Source: Parietaria judaica (lineage: Eukaryota; Streptophyta; Magnoliopsida; Rosales; Urticaceae). Taken from it: a stretch of DNA of 64,000 nt. The translations under genes were made by a program, and so were the position numbers. Of the stretch, positions 1 through 13,275 are shown in pieces; position 1 is the stretch's first letter, and every line of letters begins with the position of its first letter. The notes beneath the pieces were generated by a model, which was not told the origin of the DNA, ran no database searches, and saw nothing but the letters and a program-made list of their open reading frames with translations. The stretch is from positions 28,122,586 through 28,186,585 of the forward strand of contig OX940871.1 of NCBI GenBank assembly GCA_954871525.1. The letters run 5' to 3'.

Positions 1-2946
1 ATGCATTTCTTTATTTTACATTATTTACGACCTAAAATTTTGAACAAATTGAAAAAATAATGATTTTAGGGCTTATACATTGGAATTTTAATATTACAAG
101 CGTTCTCATGCAAAAAAATGCAAGGATTAAATTGTTAACGAGAAATGCTATAGGAAATACTATAGCATTTCCTATAGCATTTCTTTATTTTTTATTTTTT
201 ACAATCTTAAATTTCGAACAAATTAAAAAAATAATGATTTTATTGCTTATACATTGGAATTTTAATATTACAAGCGTTCTCATGCAAAAATATGCAAGGA
301 TTAAATTGTTCACGAGAAATGCCATAGGAAATGCTCCTATAGCATTTCTTTATTTTACATTATTTACGACCTAAAATTTCGAACCAATTGAAAAAATAAT
401 GATTTTAGGGCTTATACATTGGAATTTTAATATTACAAGCGTTCTCATGCAAAAATATGCAAGGATTAAGTTGTTGACGAGAAATGCAATAGGAAATGCA
501 ATAGCATTTCCTATAGCATTTCTTAATTTTACATTTTTTACAACCTTAAATTTCTAACCAATTGAAAAAATAATGATTTTAGGGCTTATACATTGGAATT
601 TTAATATTACAAGCGTTCTCATGCAAAAATATGCAAGGATTAAATTGTTGACGAGAAATGCCATAGGAAATGCTATAGCATTTCCTATAGCATTTCTTTA
701 TTTTACATTGTTTCGACCTAAAATTTCGAACCAATTGAAAAACTAATGATTTTAGGGCTTATACATTGGAATTTGAATATAACAAGAGTTCTCATGCAAA
801 AATATGCAAGGATTAAATTGTTGACGAGAAATGCCATAGGAAATGCAATAGCATTTCCTATAGCATTTCTTTATTTTTTATTTTTTACAATCTTAAATTT
901 CGAACCAATTAAAAAAATAATGATTTTAGGGCTTATACATTGGAATTTTAATATTACAAGCGTTCTCATGCAAAAATATGGAAGGATTAAATTGTTCACG
1001 AGAAATGCCATAGGAAATGCTATAGCATTTCTTTATTTTATATTGTTTACGACCTAAAATATCGAACCAATTGAAAAAATAATGATTTTAGGGCTTATAC
1101 GTTGGAATTTGAATATAACAAGAGTTCTCATGCAAAAATATGCAATGATTAAATTATTGACGAGAAATGCCATAGGAAATGCTATAGCATTTCGTATAGC
1201 ATTTCTTTATTTTACTTTGTTTACAACCTAAAATTTTGAACCAATTTAAAAAATAATGATTTTAGGGCTTATACATTGGAATTATAATATTCCAAGCGTT
1301 CTCATGCAAAAATATGCAAGGATTAAATTGTTGACGAGAAATGCCATAGGAAATGCTATAGCATTTCCTATAGCATTTCTTTATTTTACATTTTTTACAA
1401 CCTTAAATTTCGAACCAATTGAAAAAATAATGATTTTAGGGCTTATACATTGGAAGTTTAATATTCCAAGCGTTCTCGTGCAAAAATATGCAATGATTAA
1501 ATTGTTGACGAGAAATGCCATAGGAAATGCTATAGCATTTCCTATAGCATTTCTTTATTTTACATTGTTTACGACCTAAGCTTTCGAACCAATTGAAAAA
1601 ATAATGATTTTAGGGCTTATACATTGGAATTTGAATATAACAAGAGTTCTCATGCTAAAATATGCAAGGTTTAAATTGTTGAAGAGAAATGCCATAGGAA
1701 ATGCTATAGCATTTCCTATTGCATTTCTTTATTTTACATTTTTTACAACCTTAAATTTCAAACCAATTGAAAAAATGATGATTTTAGGGCTTATACATTG
1801 GAATTTTAATATTACAAGCGTTCTCATGCAAAAATATGCGAGGATTAAATTGTTGACGAGAAATACCATAGGAAATGCTATAGCATTTCTTTATTTTACA
1901 TTATTTACGACCTAAAATTTTGAACCAATTGAAAAAATAATGATTTTAGGGCTTATACGTTGGAATTTGAATATAACAAGAGTTCTCATGAAAAAATATG
2001 CAAGGATTAAATTGTTGACGAGAAATGCCATAGGAAATGCTATAGCATTTCGTATAACATTTCTTTATTTTACTTTGTTTACAACTTTAAATTTCGAACC
2101 AATTGAAAAAATAATGATTTTAGGGCTTAAACATTGGAATTTTAATATTCCAAGCGTTCTCATGCAAAAATATGCAAGGATTAAATTGTTGACGAGAAAT
2201 GCCATAGAAAATGCTATAGCATTTCCTATAGCATTTCTTTATTTTACATTTTTTACAACCTTAAATTTCGAACCAATTAAAAAAATGATGATTTTAGGGC
2301 TTATACATAGGAATTTTAATATTACAAGCGTTCTCATGCAAAAATATGCGAGGATTAAATTGTTGACGAGAAATACCATGGGAAATGTTATAGCATTTCT
2401 TTATTTTACATTGTTTACGACCTAAAATTTCGAACCAATTGAAGAAATAATTATTTTAGGGCTTATACGTTGGAATTTGAATATAACAAGAGTTCTCGTG
2501 CAAAAATATGCAAGGATTAAATTGTTGACGAGAAATGCCATAGGAAATGCAATAGCATTTCGTATAACATTTCTTTATTTTACTTTGTTTACAACCTTAA
2601 ATTATGAACCAATTGAAAAAATAATGATTTTAGGGCTTATACATTGGAATTTTAATATTCCAAGCGTTCTCATGCAAAAATATGCAAGGATTAAATTATT
2701 GACGAGAAATGCCATAGGAAATGCTGTAGCATTTCCTATAGCATTTCTTTATTTTACATTTTTTACAACCTTAAATTTCGAACCAATTGAAAAAATAATG
2801 ATTTTAGGGCTTATACGTTGGAATATGAATATAACAAGAGTTCTCATGCAAAAATATGCAAGGATTAAATTGTTGACGAGAAATGCCATAGGAAATGCTA
2901 TAGCATTTCGTATAGCATATTTTTAATTTATTTTGTTTACAACCTA
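1..2946. repeat. Left block: mixed monomers with dimer and trimer periodicity
   Basis: The first 3 kb mixes monomer types. A related dimer occurs at 60-374 and 746-1057, a shift of 686 bp (four monomers less 10 bp). Both copies carry the rare tail TTTTTTATTTTTTACAATC and a TTCACGAG in place of TTGACGAG. From about 1940 to 2926 a trimer of about 513 bp appears twice (starting near 1940 and 2453). It is an A-like head with a CATTTCGTATA dyad, then a monomer with the head ATTCCAAGCG, then a B-like monomer. Monomers in this block differ more from one another than those right of 20 kb. Confidence 0.75.
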
Positions 2947-2971
2947 AAATTTCGAACCAATTGAAAAAATA

Positions 2972-5900
2972 ATGATTTTAGGGCTTATACATTGGAATTT
3001 TAATATTCCAAGCGTTCTCATGCAAAAATATGCAAGGATTAAATTGTTGACAAGAAATGCCATAGGAAATGCTATACCATTTCCTATAGCATTTCTTTAT
3101 TTTACATTTTTTACAACCTTAAATTTCGAACCAATTGAAAAAATAATGATTTTAGTGCTTATACATTGGAATTTTAATATTACAAGCGTTCTCATGCAAA
3201 AATATGCAAGGATTAAATTGTTGACGAGAAATGCCATAGGAAATTCTATAGCATTTCGTATAGCATTTCTTTATTTTACTTTGTTTACAACCTAAAATTT
3301 CGAACCAATTGAAAAAATGATGATTTTAGGGCTTATACATTGGAATTTTAATATTACAAGCGTTCTCATGCAAAAATATGCAAGGATTAAATTGTTGACG
3401 AGAAATGCCATAGGAAATGCTATAGCATTTCCTATAGCATTTCTTTATTTTACATTGTTTACGACCTAAAATTTCAAACCAATTGAAAAAATAATGATTT
3501 TAGGGCTTATACATTGGAATTTTAATATTTCAAGCGTTCTCATGCAAAAATATGCAAGGATTAAATTGTTGACGAGAAATGCGATAGGAAATGCTATAGC
3601 ATTTCCTATAGCCTTTCTTTATTTTACATTTTTTACAACCTTAAATTTCGAACCAATTGAAAAAATAATGATTTTAAAGATTATACATTGGAATTTTAAT
3701 ATTACAAGCGTTCTCATGGAAAAATATGCAAGGATTCAATTGTTGACGAGAAATGCCATAGGAAATGCTATAGCATTTTTTTATTTTACATTGTTTATGA
3801 CCTAAAATTTCAAACCAATTGAAAAAATAATGATTTTAGGGCTTATACATTGGAATTTGAATATAACAAGAGTCCTCATGCAAAAATATGCAAGGTTTAA
3901 ATTGTTGAAGAGAAATTCCTATAGCATTTCTTTATTTTACATTGTTTATGACCTAAAATTTCGAACCAATTGAAAAAATAATGATTTTAGGGCTTATACG
4001 TTGGAATTTGAATATAACAAGGGTTCTCATGCAAAAATATGCAAGGATTAAATTGTTGACGAGAAATGCCATAGGAAATGCTATTGCATTTCGTATAGCA
4101 TTTCTTTATTTTACTTTGTTTACAACCTAAAATTTCGAACCAATTGAAAAAATAATGATTTTAGGGCTTATACATTGGAATTTTAATATTCCAAGCGTTC
4201 TCATGCAAAAATATGCAAGGATTAAATTGTTGACAAGAAATGCCATAGGAAATGCTATAGCGTTTCCTATAGCATTTCTTTATTTTACATTTTTTACAAC
4301 CTTAAATTTTGAACCAATTGAAAAAATGATGATTTTAGGGCTTATACATTGGAATTTTAATATTACAAGCGTTCTCATGCAAAAATATGCAAGGATTAAA
4401 TTGTTGACGAGAAATGCCATAGGAAATGCTATAGCATTTTCTATAGCATTTCTTTATTTTACATTGTTTACGACCTAAAATTTCAAACCAATTGAAAAAA
4501 TAATGATTTTAGGGCTTATACGTTGGAATTTGAATATAACAAGAGTTCTCATGCAAAAATATGCATGGATTAAATTGTTGACGAGAAATGCCATAGGAAA
4601 TGCTATAGCATTTCGTATAGCATTTCTTTATTTTACTTTGTTTACAACCTAAAATTACGAACCAATTGAAAAAATAATGATTTTAGGGCTTATACATTGG
4701 AATTTTAATATTTCAAGCGTTCTCATGCAAAAATATGCAAGGATTAAATTGTTGACGAGAAATGCCATAGGAAATGCTATAGCATTTCCTATAGCCTTTC
4801 TTTATTTTACATTTTTTACAACCTTAAATTTCGAACCAATTGAAAAAATAATGATTTTAAAGCTTATACATTTGAATTTTAATATTACAAGCGTTCTCAT
4901 GCAAAAATATGCAAGGATTCAATTGTTGACGAGAAATGCCATAGGAAATGCTATAGCATTTTTTTATTTTACATTGTTTATGACCTAAAATTTCGAACCA
5001 ATTGAAAAAATAATGATTATAGGGCTTATACATTGGAATTTGAATATAACAAGAGTTCTCATGCAAAATTATGCAAGGTTTAAATTGTTGAAGAGAAATT
5101 CCTGTAGCATTTCTTTATTTTACATTGTTTATGGCCTAAAATTTCGAACCAATTGAAAAAATAATGATTTTAGGGCTTATACGTTGGAATTTGAATATAA
5201 CAAGGGTTCTCATGCAAAAATATGCAAGGATTAAATTGTTGACGAGAAATGATATAGGAAATGCTATTGCATTTCGTATAGCATTTCTTTATTTTACTTT
5301 GTTTACAACCTAAAATTTCGAACGAATTGAAAAAATAATGATTTTAAGGCTTATACATTGGAATTTTAATATTCCAAGCGTTCTCATGCAAAAATATGCA
5401 AGGATTAAATTGTTGACAAGAAATGCCATAGGAAATGTTATACCATTTCCTATAGCATTTCTTTATTTTACATTTTTTACACCCTTAAATTTCGAACCAA
5501 TTGAAAAAATAATGATTTTAGGGCTTATACATTGGAATTTTAATATTACAAGTGTTCTCATGCAAAAATATGCAAGGATTAAATTGTTGACGAGAAATGC
5601 CATAGGAAATGCATTTCCTATAGCATTTCTTTATTTTACATTGTTTACGACCTAAAATTTCAAACCAATTGAAAAAAATAATGATTTTAGGGCTTATACG
5701 TTGGAATTTGAATATAACAAGAGTTCTCATGCAAAAATATGCATGGATTAAATTGTTGACGAGAAATGCCATAGGAAATGCTATAGCATTTCGTATAGCA
5801 TTTCTTTATTTTAATTTGTTTACAACCTAAAATTACGAACCAATTGAAAAAATAATGATTTTAGGGCTTATACATTGGAATTTTAATATTCCAAGCGTTC

Positions 5901-7710
5901 TCATGCAAAAATATGCAAGGATTAAATTGTTGACGAGAAATGCCATAGGAAATGCTATAGCATTTCCTATAGCCTTTCTTTATTTTACATTTTTTACAAC
6001 CTTAAATTTCGAACCAATTGAAAAATTAATGATTTTAGGGCTTATACATTGGAATTTTAATATTACAAGTGTTCTCATGCAAAAATATACAAGGATTCAA
6101 TTGTTGACGAGAAATGCCATAGGAAATGCTATAGCATTTCCTATAGCATTTCTTTATTTTACATTATTTACGACCTAAAATTTCGAACCAATTGAAAAAA
6201 TAATGATTTTAGGGCTTATACATTGGAATTTGAATATAACAAGCGTTCTCATGCAAAAATATGCAAGGTTTAAATTGTTGAAGAAAAATTCCAGTAGCAT
6301 TTCTTTATTTTACATTGTTTATGACCTAAAATTTCGAACCAATTGAAAAAATAATGATTTTAGGGCTTATACGTTGGAAGTTGAATATAACAAGAGTTCT
6401 CATGCAAAAATATGCAAGGATTAAATTGTTGACGAGAAATGCCATAGGAAATGCTATTGCATTTCGTATAGCATTTCTTTATTTTACTTTGTTTACAACC
6501 TAAAATTTCGAACCAATTGAAAAAATAATGATTTTAGGGCTTATACATTGGAATTTTAATATTCCAAGCGTTCTCATGCAAAAATATGCAAGGATTAAAT
6601 TGTTGACAAGAAATGCCATAGGAAATGCTATACCATTTCCTATGGCATTTCTTTATTGTACATTTTTTACAACCTTAAATTTCGAACCAATTGAAAAAAT
6701 GATGATTTTAGGGCTTATACATTGGAATTTTAATATTACAAGCGTTCTCATGCAAAAATATGCAAGGATTAAATTGTTGACGAGAAATGCCATAGGAAAT
6801 GCTATAGCATTTACTATAGCATTTCTTTATTTTACATTGTTTACGACCTAAAATTTCAAACCAATTGAAAAAATAATAATTTTAGGGCTTATACATTGGA
6901 ATTTGAATATAACAAGAGTTCTCATGCAAAAATATGCATGGATTAAATTGTTGACGAGAAATGCCATAGGAAATGCTATAGCATTTCGTATAGCATTTCT
7001 TTATTTTACTTTGTTTACAACCTAAAATTACGAACCAATTGAAAAAATAATGATTTTAGGGCTTATACATTGGAATTTTAATATTTCAAGCGTTCTCATA
7101 CAAAAATTTGCAAGGATTAAATTATTGACGAGAAATGCCATAGGAAATGCAATAGCATTTCCTATAGCCTTTCTTTTTTTTACATTTTTTACAACCTTAA
7201 ATTTCGAACCAATTGAAAAAATAATGATTTTAAAGCTTATACATTGGAATTTTAATATTACAAGCGTTCTCATGCACAAATATGCAAGGATTCAATTGTT
7301 GACGAGAAATGCCATAGGAAATGCTATAGCATTTCTTTATTTTACATTGTTTATGACCTAAAATTTTGAACCAATTGAAAAAATAATGATTTTAGGGCTT
7401 ATACATTGGAATTTGAATATAACAAGAGTTCTCATGCAAAAATATGCAAGGTTTAAATTGTTGAAGAGAATTTCCTGTAGCATTTCTTTATTTTACATTG
7501 TTTATGACCTAAAATTTCGAACCAATTGAAAAAATAATGATTTTAGGGCTTATACGTTGGAATTTGAATATAACAAGAGTTCTCATGCAAAAATATGCAA
7601 GGATTAAATTGTTGACGAGAAATGCCATAGGAAATGCTATTGCATTTCGTATGGCATTTCTTTATTTTACTTTGTTTACAACCTAAAATTTCGAACCAAT
7701 TGAAAAAATA
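2972..7710. repeat. 7-monomer HOR of about 1,183 bp, four tandem copies
   Basis: Four head-to-tail copies start at 2972, 4155, 5338 and 6528 (spacings 1183, 1183 and 1190). Within the first, unit starts fall at 2972, 3146, 3320, 3494, 3668, 3830 and 3981. Five units are full length, one lacks 12 bp and one lacks 23 bp, which explains 1183 = 7 x 174 - 35. Diagnostic units are the head ATTCCAAGCG (first), ATTTCAAGCG (fourth in most copies) and GATTTTAAAGCTTATAC (fifth in most copies), and a short unit with AGGTTTAAATTGTTGAAGAG. Copies share these markers at the same places, so they arose by tandem duplication of the whole block. Confidence 0.9.
3805..3955. repeat. Shortened 151-bp monomer marking the 1,183-bp HOR
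   Basis: In this monomer most of the left arm of the dyad is missing: GAAGAGAAATTCCTATAGC replaces GACGAG plus the full dyad, a loss of 23 bp. The same shortened unit recurs with its GAAGAG or GAAGAA motif at 3907, 5090, 6280, 7463, 8136, 9318, 10688 and 11350. The first four are 1183, 1190 and 1183 bp apart. The next intervals (673, 1182, 1370, 662) record later rearrangement. Full-length relatives with GAAGAG occur near 1680, 11845, 14335 and 16975. Confidence 0.88.
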
Positions 7711-10700
7711 ATGATTTTAGGGCTTATACATTGGAATTTTAATATTCCAATCGTTCTCATGCAAAAATATGCAAGGATTAAATTGTTGACAAGAAATGCC
7801 ATAGGAAATGCTATAGCATTTCCTATAGCATTTCTTTATTTTACATTTTTTACAACCTTTAATTTCGAACCAATTGAAAAAATAATGATTTTAGGGCTTA
7901 TACATTGGAATTTTAATATTACAAGTGTTCTCATGCAAAAATATGCAAGGATTAAATTGTTGACGAGAAATGCCATAGGAAATGATATAGCATTTCCTAT
8001 AGCATTTCTTTATTTTACATTGTTTACGACCTAAAATTTCGAACCAATTGAAAAAATAATGATTTTAGGTCTTATACATTGGAATTTGAATATAACAAGC
8101 GTTCTCATGCAAAAATATGCAAGGTTTAAATTGTTGAAGAGAAATTCCAGTAGCATTTCTTTATTTTACATTGTTTATGACCTAAAATTTCGAACCAATT
8201 GAAAAAATAATGATTTTGGGGCTTATACGTTGGAAGTTGAATATAACAAGAGTTCTCATGCAAAAATATGCAAGGATTAAATTGTTGACGAGAAATGCCA
8301 TAGGAAATGCTATTGCATTTCGTATAGCATTTCTTTATTTTACTTTGTTTACAACCTAAAAATTTGAACCAATTGAAAAAATAATGATTTTAGGGCTTAT
8401 ACATTGGAATTTTAATATTCCAAGCGTTCTCATGCAAAATATGCAAGGATTAAATTGTTGACAAGAAATGCCATAGGAAATGCTATAGCATTTCCTATGG
8501 CATTTCTTTATTTTACATTTTTTACAACCTTAAATTTCGAACCAATTGAAAAAATGATGATTTTAGGGCTTATACATTGGAATTTTAATATTACAAGCGT
8601 TCTCATGCAAAAATATGCAAGGATTAAATTGTTGACGAGAAATGCCATTGGAAATGCTATAGCATTTCCTATAGCATTTCTTTATTTTACATTGTTTACG
8701 ACCTAAAATTTCAAACCAATTGAAAAAATAATGATTTTAGGGCTTATACATTGGAATTTGAATATAACAAGAGTTCTCATGCAAAAATATGCATGGATTA
8801 AATTGTTGACGAGAAATGCCATAGGAAATGCTATAGCATTTCGTATAGCATTTCTTTATTTTACTTTGTTTACAACCTAAAATTACGAACCAATTGAAAA
8901 AATAATGATTTTAGGGCTTATACATTGGAATTTTAATATTTCAAGCGTTCTCATGCAAAAATTTGCAAGGATTAAATTGTTGACGAGAAATGCCATAGGA
9001 AATGCTATAGCATTTCCTATAGCCTTTCTTTATTTTACATTTTTTACAACCTTAAATTTCGAACCAATTGAAAAAATAATGATTTTAAAGCTTATACATT
9101 GGAATTTTAATATTACAAGCGTTCTCATGCAAAAATATGCAAGGATTCAATTGTTGACGAGAAATGCCATAGGAAATGCTATAGCATTTCTTTATTTTAC
9201 ATTGTTTATGACCTAAAATTTCGAACCAATTGAAAAAATAATGATTTTAGGGCTTATACATTGGAATTTGAATATAACAAGAGTTCTCATGCAAAAATAT
9301 GCAAGGTTTAAATTGTTGAAGAGAAATTCCTGTAGCATTTCTTTATTTTTACATTGTTTATGACCTAAAATTTCGAACCAATTGAAAAAACAATGATTTT
9401 AGGGCTTATACATTGGAATTTTAATATTCCAAGCGTTCTCATGCAAAAATATGCAAGGATTAAATTGTTGACAAGAAATGCCATAGGAAATGCTATAGCA
9501 TTTCCTATAGAATTTCTTTATTTTACATTTTTTACAACCTTAAATTTCGAACCAATTGAAAAAATAATGATTTTAGGGCTTATACATTGGAATTTTATTA
9601 TTACAAGTGTTCTCATGCAAAAATATGCAAGGATTAAATTGTTGACGAGAAATGCCATAGGAAATGATATAGCATTTCCTATAGCATTTCTTTATTTTAC
9701 ATTGTTTACGACCTAAAATTTCAAACCAATTGAAAAAAATAATGATTTTAGGGCTTATACGTTGGAATTTGAATATAACAAGAGTTCTCATGCAAAAATA
9801 TGCATGGATTAAATTGTTGACGAGAAATGCCATAGGAAATGCTATAGCATTTCGTATAGCATTTCTTTATTTTACTTTGTTTACAACCTAAAATTACGAA
9901 CCAATTGAAAAAATAATGATTTTAGGGCTTATACATTGGAATTTTAATATTACAAGCGTTCTCATGGAAAAATATGCAAGGATTAAATTGTTGACGAGAA
10001 ATGCCCTAGGAAATGCTATAGCATTTCCTATAGCCTTTCTTTATTTTACATTTTTTACAACCTTAAATTCCGAACCAATTGAAAAAATAATGATTTTAGG
10101 GCTTATACATTGGAATTTTAATATTACAAGTGTTCTCATGCAAAAATATGCAAGGATTAAATTGTTGACGAGAAATGCCATAGGAAATGATATAGCATTT
10201 CCTATAGCATTTCTTTATTTTACATTGTTTACGACCTAAAATTTCAAACCAATTGAAAAAAATAATGATTTTAGGGCTTATACGTTGGAATTTGAATATA
10301 ACAAGAGTTCTCATGCAAAAATATGCATGGATTAAATTGTTGACGAGAAATGCCATAGGAAATGCTATAGCATTTCGTATAGCATTTCTTTATTTTACTT
10401 TGTTTACAACCTAAAATTACAAACCAATTGAAAAAATAATGATTTTAGGGCTTATACATTGGAATTTTAAGATTACAAGCGTTCTCATGCAAAAATATGC
10501 AAGGATTCAATTGTTGACGAGAAATGCCATAGGAAATGCTAGCATTTCCTATAGCATTTCTCTATTTTACTTTGTTTACGACCTAAAATTTCGAACCAAT
10601 TGAAAAAATAATGATTTTAGGGCTTATACATTTGAATTTAATTATAACAAGAGTTCTCATGCAAAAATATGCAAGGTTTAAATTGTTGAAGAGAAATTCC

Positions 10701-11423
10701 TGTAGCATTTCTTTATTTTACATTGTTTATGACCTAAAATTTCGAACCAATTGAAAAAATAATGATTTTAGGGCTTATACGTTGGAATTTGAATATAACA
10801 AGAGTTCTCATGCAAAAATATGCAAGGATTAAATTGTTGACGAGAAATGCAATAGGAAATGCTATTGCATTTCGTATAGCATTTCTTTATTTTACTTTGT
10901 TTACAACCTAAAATTTCGAACCAATTGAAAAAATAATGATTTTAGGGCTTATACATTGGAATTTTAATATTCCAAGTGTTCTCATGCAAAAATATGCAAG
11001 GATTAAATTGTTGACAAGAAATGCCATAGGAAATTCTATAGCATTTCCTATAGCATTTCTTTATTTTACATTTTTTACAAACTTAAATTTCAAACCAATT
11101 GAAAAAATAATGATTTTAAAGCTTATACATTGGAATTTTAATATTACAAGCATTCTCATGCAAAAATATGCAAGGATTCAATTGTTGACGAGAAATGCCT
11201 ATCGCATTTCCTATAGCATTTCTTTATTTTACATTGTTTATGGCCTAAAATTTCGAACCAATTGAAAAAATAATTATTTTAGGGCTTATACATTGGAATT
11301 TGAATATAACAAGAGTTCTCATGCAAAAATATGCAAGGTTTAAATTGTTGAAGAGAAATTCATGTAGCATTTCTTTATTTTACATTGTTTATGACCTAAA
11401 ATTTTTAACCAATTGAAAAAATA
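7711..11423. repeat. Rearranged continuation of the 7-monomer HOR
   Basis: The same monomer types continue but the order is no longer regular. A truncated copy covers 7711 to about 8380 (shortened monomer only 673 bp after the previous one). A near-complete copy runs from about 8382 to 9392, but at its end the TACGTTGG unit is missing and the shortened monomer is followed directly by an ATTCCAAGCG unit at 9393. Segments at 9573-9833 and 10096-10356 are near-duplicates 523 bp apart. This pattern fits unequal exchange between out-of-register HOR copies. Confidence 0.75.
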
Positions 11424-13109
11424 ATGATTTTAGGGCTTATACATTGGAATTTAAATATTCCAATCGTTCTCATGCAAAAATATGCAAGGATTAAATTGTT
11501 GACAAGAAATGCCATAGGAAATGCTATAACATTTCCTATAACATTTCTTTATTTTACATTTTTTACAACCTTAAATTTCGAACCAATTGAAAAAATAATG
11601 ATTTTAGGGCTTATCATTGGAATTTTAATATTACAAGCGTTTTCATGCAAAAATATGCAAGGATTAAATTGTTGACGGGAAATGCCATAGGAAATGCTAT
11701 AGCATTTCCTATAGCATTTCTTTATTTTACATTGTTTACGACCTAAAATTTCGAACCAGTTGAAAAAATAATGATTTTAGGGCTTATTCATTGGAATTTG
11801 AATATAACAAGAGTTCATATGCAAAAATATGCAAGGTTTAAATTGTTGAAGAGAAATGCCATAGGAAATTCTATAGCATTTCCTATAGCATTACTTTATT
11901 TTACATTTTTTACAACCTTAAATTTCGAACCAATTGAAAAAATGATGATTTTAAGGCTTATACATTGGAATTTAAATATTACAAGCGTTCTCATGCAAAA
12001 ATATGCAAGGATTAAATTGTTGACGAGAAATGCCATAGGAAATGTATTTCCTAATGCATTTCCTTATTTTACATTATTTACGCCCTATAATTTTGAACCA
12101 ATTGTAAAAATAATGATTTTAGGGCTTATACATTGGAATTTGAATATAACAAGAGTTCTCATGCAAAAATATGCAAGGTTTAAATTGTTGAAGAGAAATG
12201 CCATAGGAAATGAAGCATTTCCTATAGCATTTCTTTATTTTACATTTTTTACAACCTTAAATTTCGAACAAATAGAAAAAAATGATGATTTTAGTTCTTA
12301 TACATTGGAATTTTAATATTACAAGCGTTCTCATGCAAAAATATGCAAGGATAAAATTGTTGACGAGAAATGCCATAGGAAATTCTATAGCATTTGCTAT
12401 AGCATTTCTTAATTTTACATTTTTTACAACCTTAAATTTCGAACCAATTGAAAAAATAATGATTTTAGGGCTTATATATTGGAATTTTAATATTATAAGC
12501 GTTCTCATGCAAAAATATGCAAGGATTAAATTGTTGACGAGAAATGCCATAGGAAATTCTATAGCATTTCCTATAGCATTTCTTTATTTTACATTGTTTA
12601 CGACCTAAAATTTCTAACAATTTGAAAAAATAATGATTTTAGCGCTTATACATTGGAATTTGAATATAACAAGAGTTCTCATGCAAAAATATGCAAGGGT
12701 TAAATTGTTGACGAGAAATGCCATAGGAAATACAATAGCATTTCCTATAGCATTTCTTTATTTTACATATTTTACAACCTTAAAATTCGAACCAATTGAA
12801 AAAATAATAATTTTAGGGCTTATACATTGGAATTTTAATATTAAAAGCGTTCTCATGCAAAAATATGCAAGGATTAAATTTTTGACGAGAAATGCCATAG
12901 TAAATGTATTTCCTAATGCATTTCCTTATTTTACATTATTTACGACCTAAAATTTCGAACCAATTGAAAAAATAATGATTTTAGGGCTTATACATTGGAA
13001 TTTACTTATAACAAGAGTTCTCATGCAAAAATATGCAAGGATTAAATTGTTGACGAGAAATGCCATAGGAAATGCTATAGAATTTCGTATAGCATTTCTT
13101 TATTTTACT
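11424..13109. repeat. Mixed monomer block without clear HOR
   Basis: About ten monomers of A, B and GAAGAG types occur in irregular order. Three carry the altered dyad centre GGAAATGTATTTCCTAATGC or a close variant (about 12040 and 12900, and a shortened GGAAATGAAGCATTTCC near 12210). One monomer has lost an A in GCTTATCATTGG near 11612, shared with 14098 and 16571. No non-satellite sequence was seen. Confidence 0.7.
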
Positions 13110-13204
13110 TTGTTTACAACCTAAAATTTCGAACCAATTGAAAAAATAATGAATTTAGGGATTATACATTGGAATTTTAATATTCCAAGCGTTCTCATGC
13201 AAAA

Positions 13205-13275
13205 ATATGCAAGGATAAATTGTTGACGAGAAATGCCATAGGAAATGCTACAAGCGTTCTCATGCAAAAATATGC
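13205..13275. repeat. Chimeric monomer junction (copy 1)
   Basis: At 13241-13256 the dyad half GGAAATGCTA runs directly into CAAGCG, which belongs to the head of the next monomer. About 108 bp are missing, from the dyad centre of one unit to the head of the next. The join lies within a shared TA/ACA microhomology. The identical join at 15720-15736 shows the deletion preceded the 2.48-kb duplication. Confidence 0.85.
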
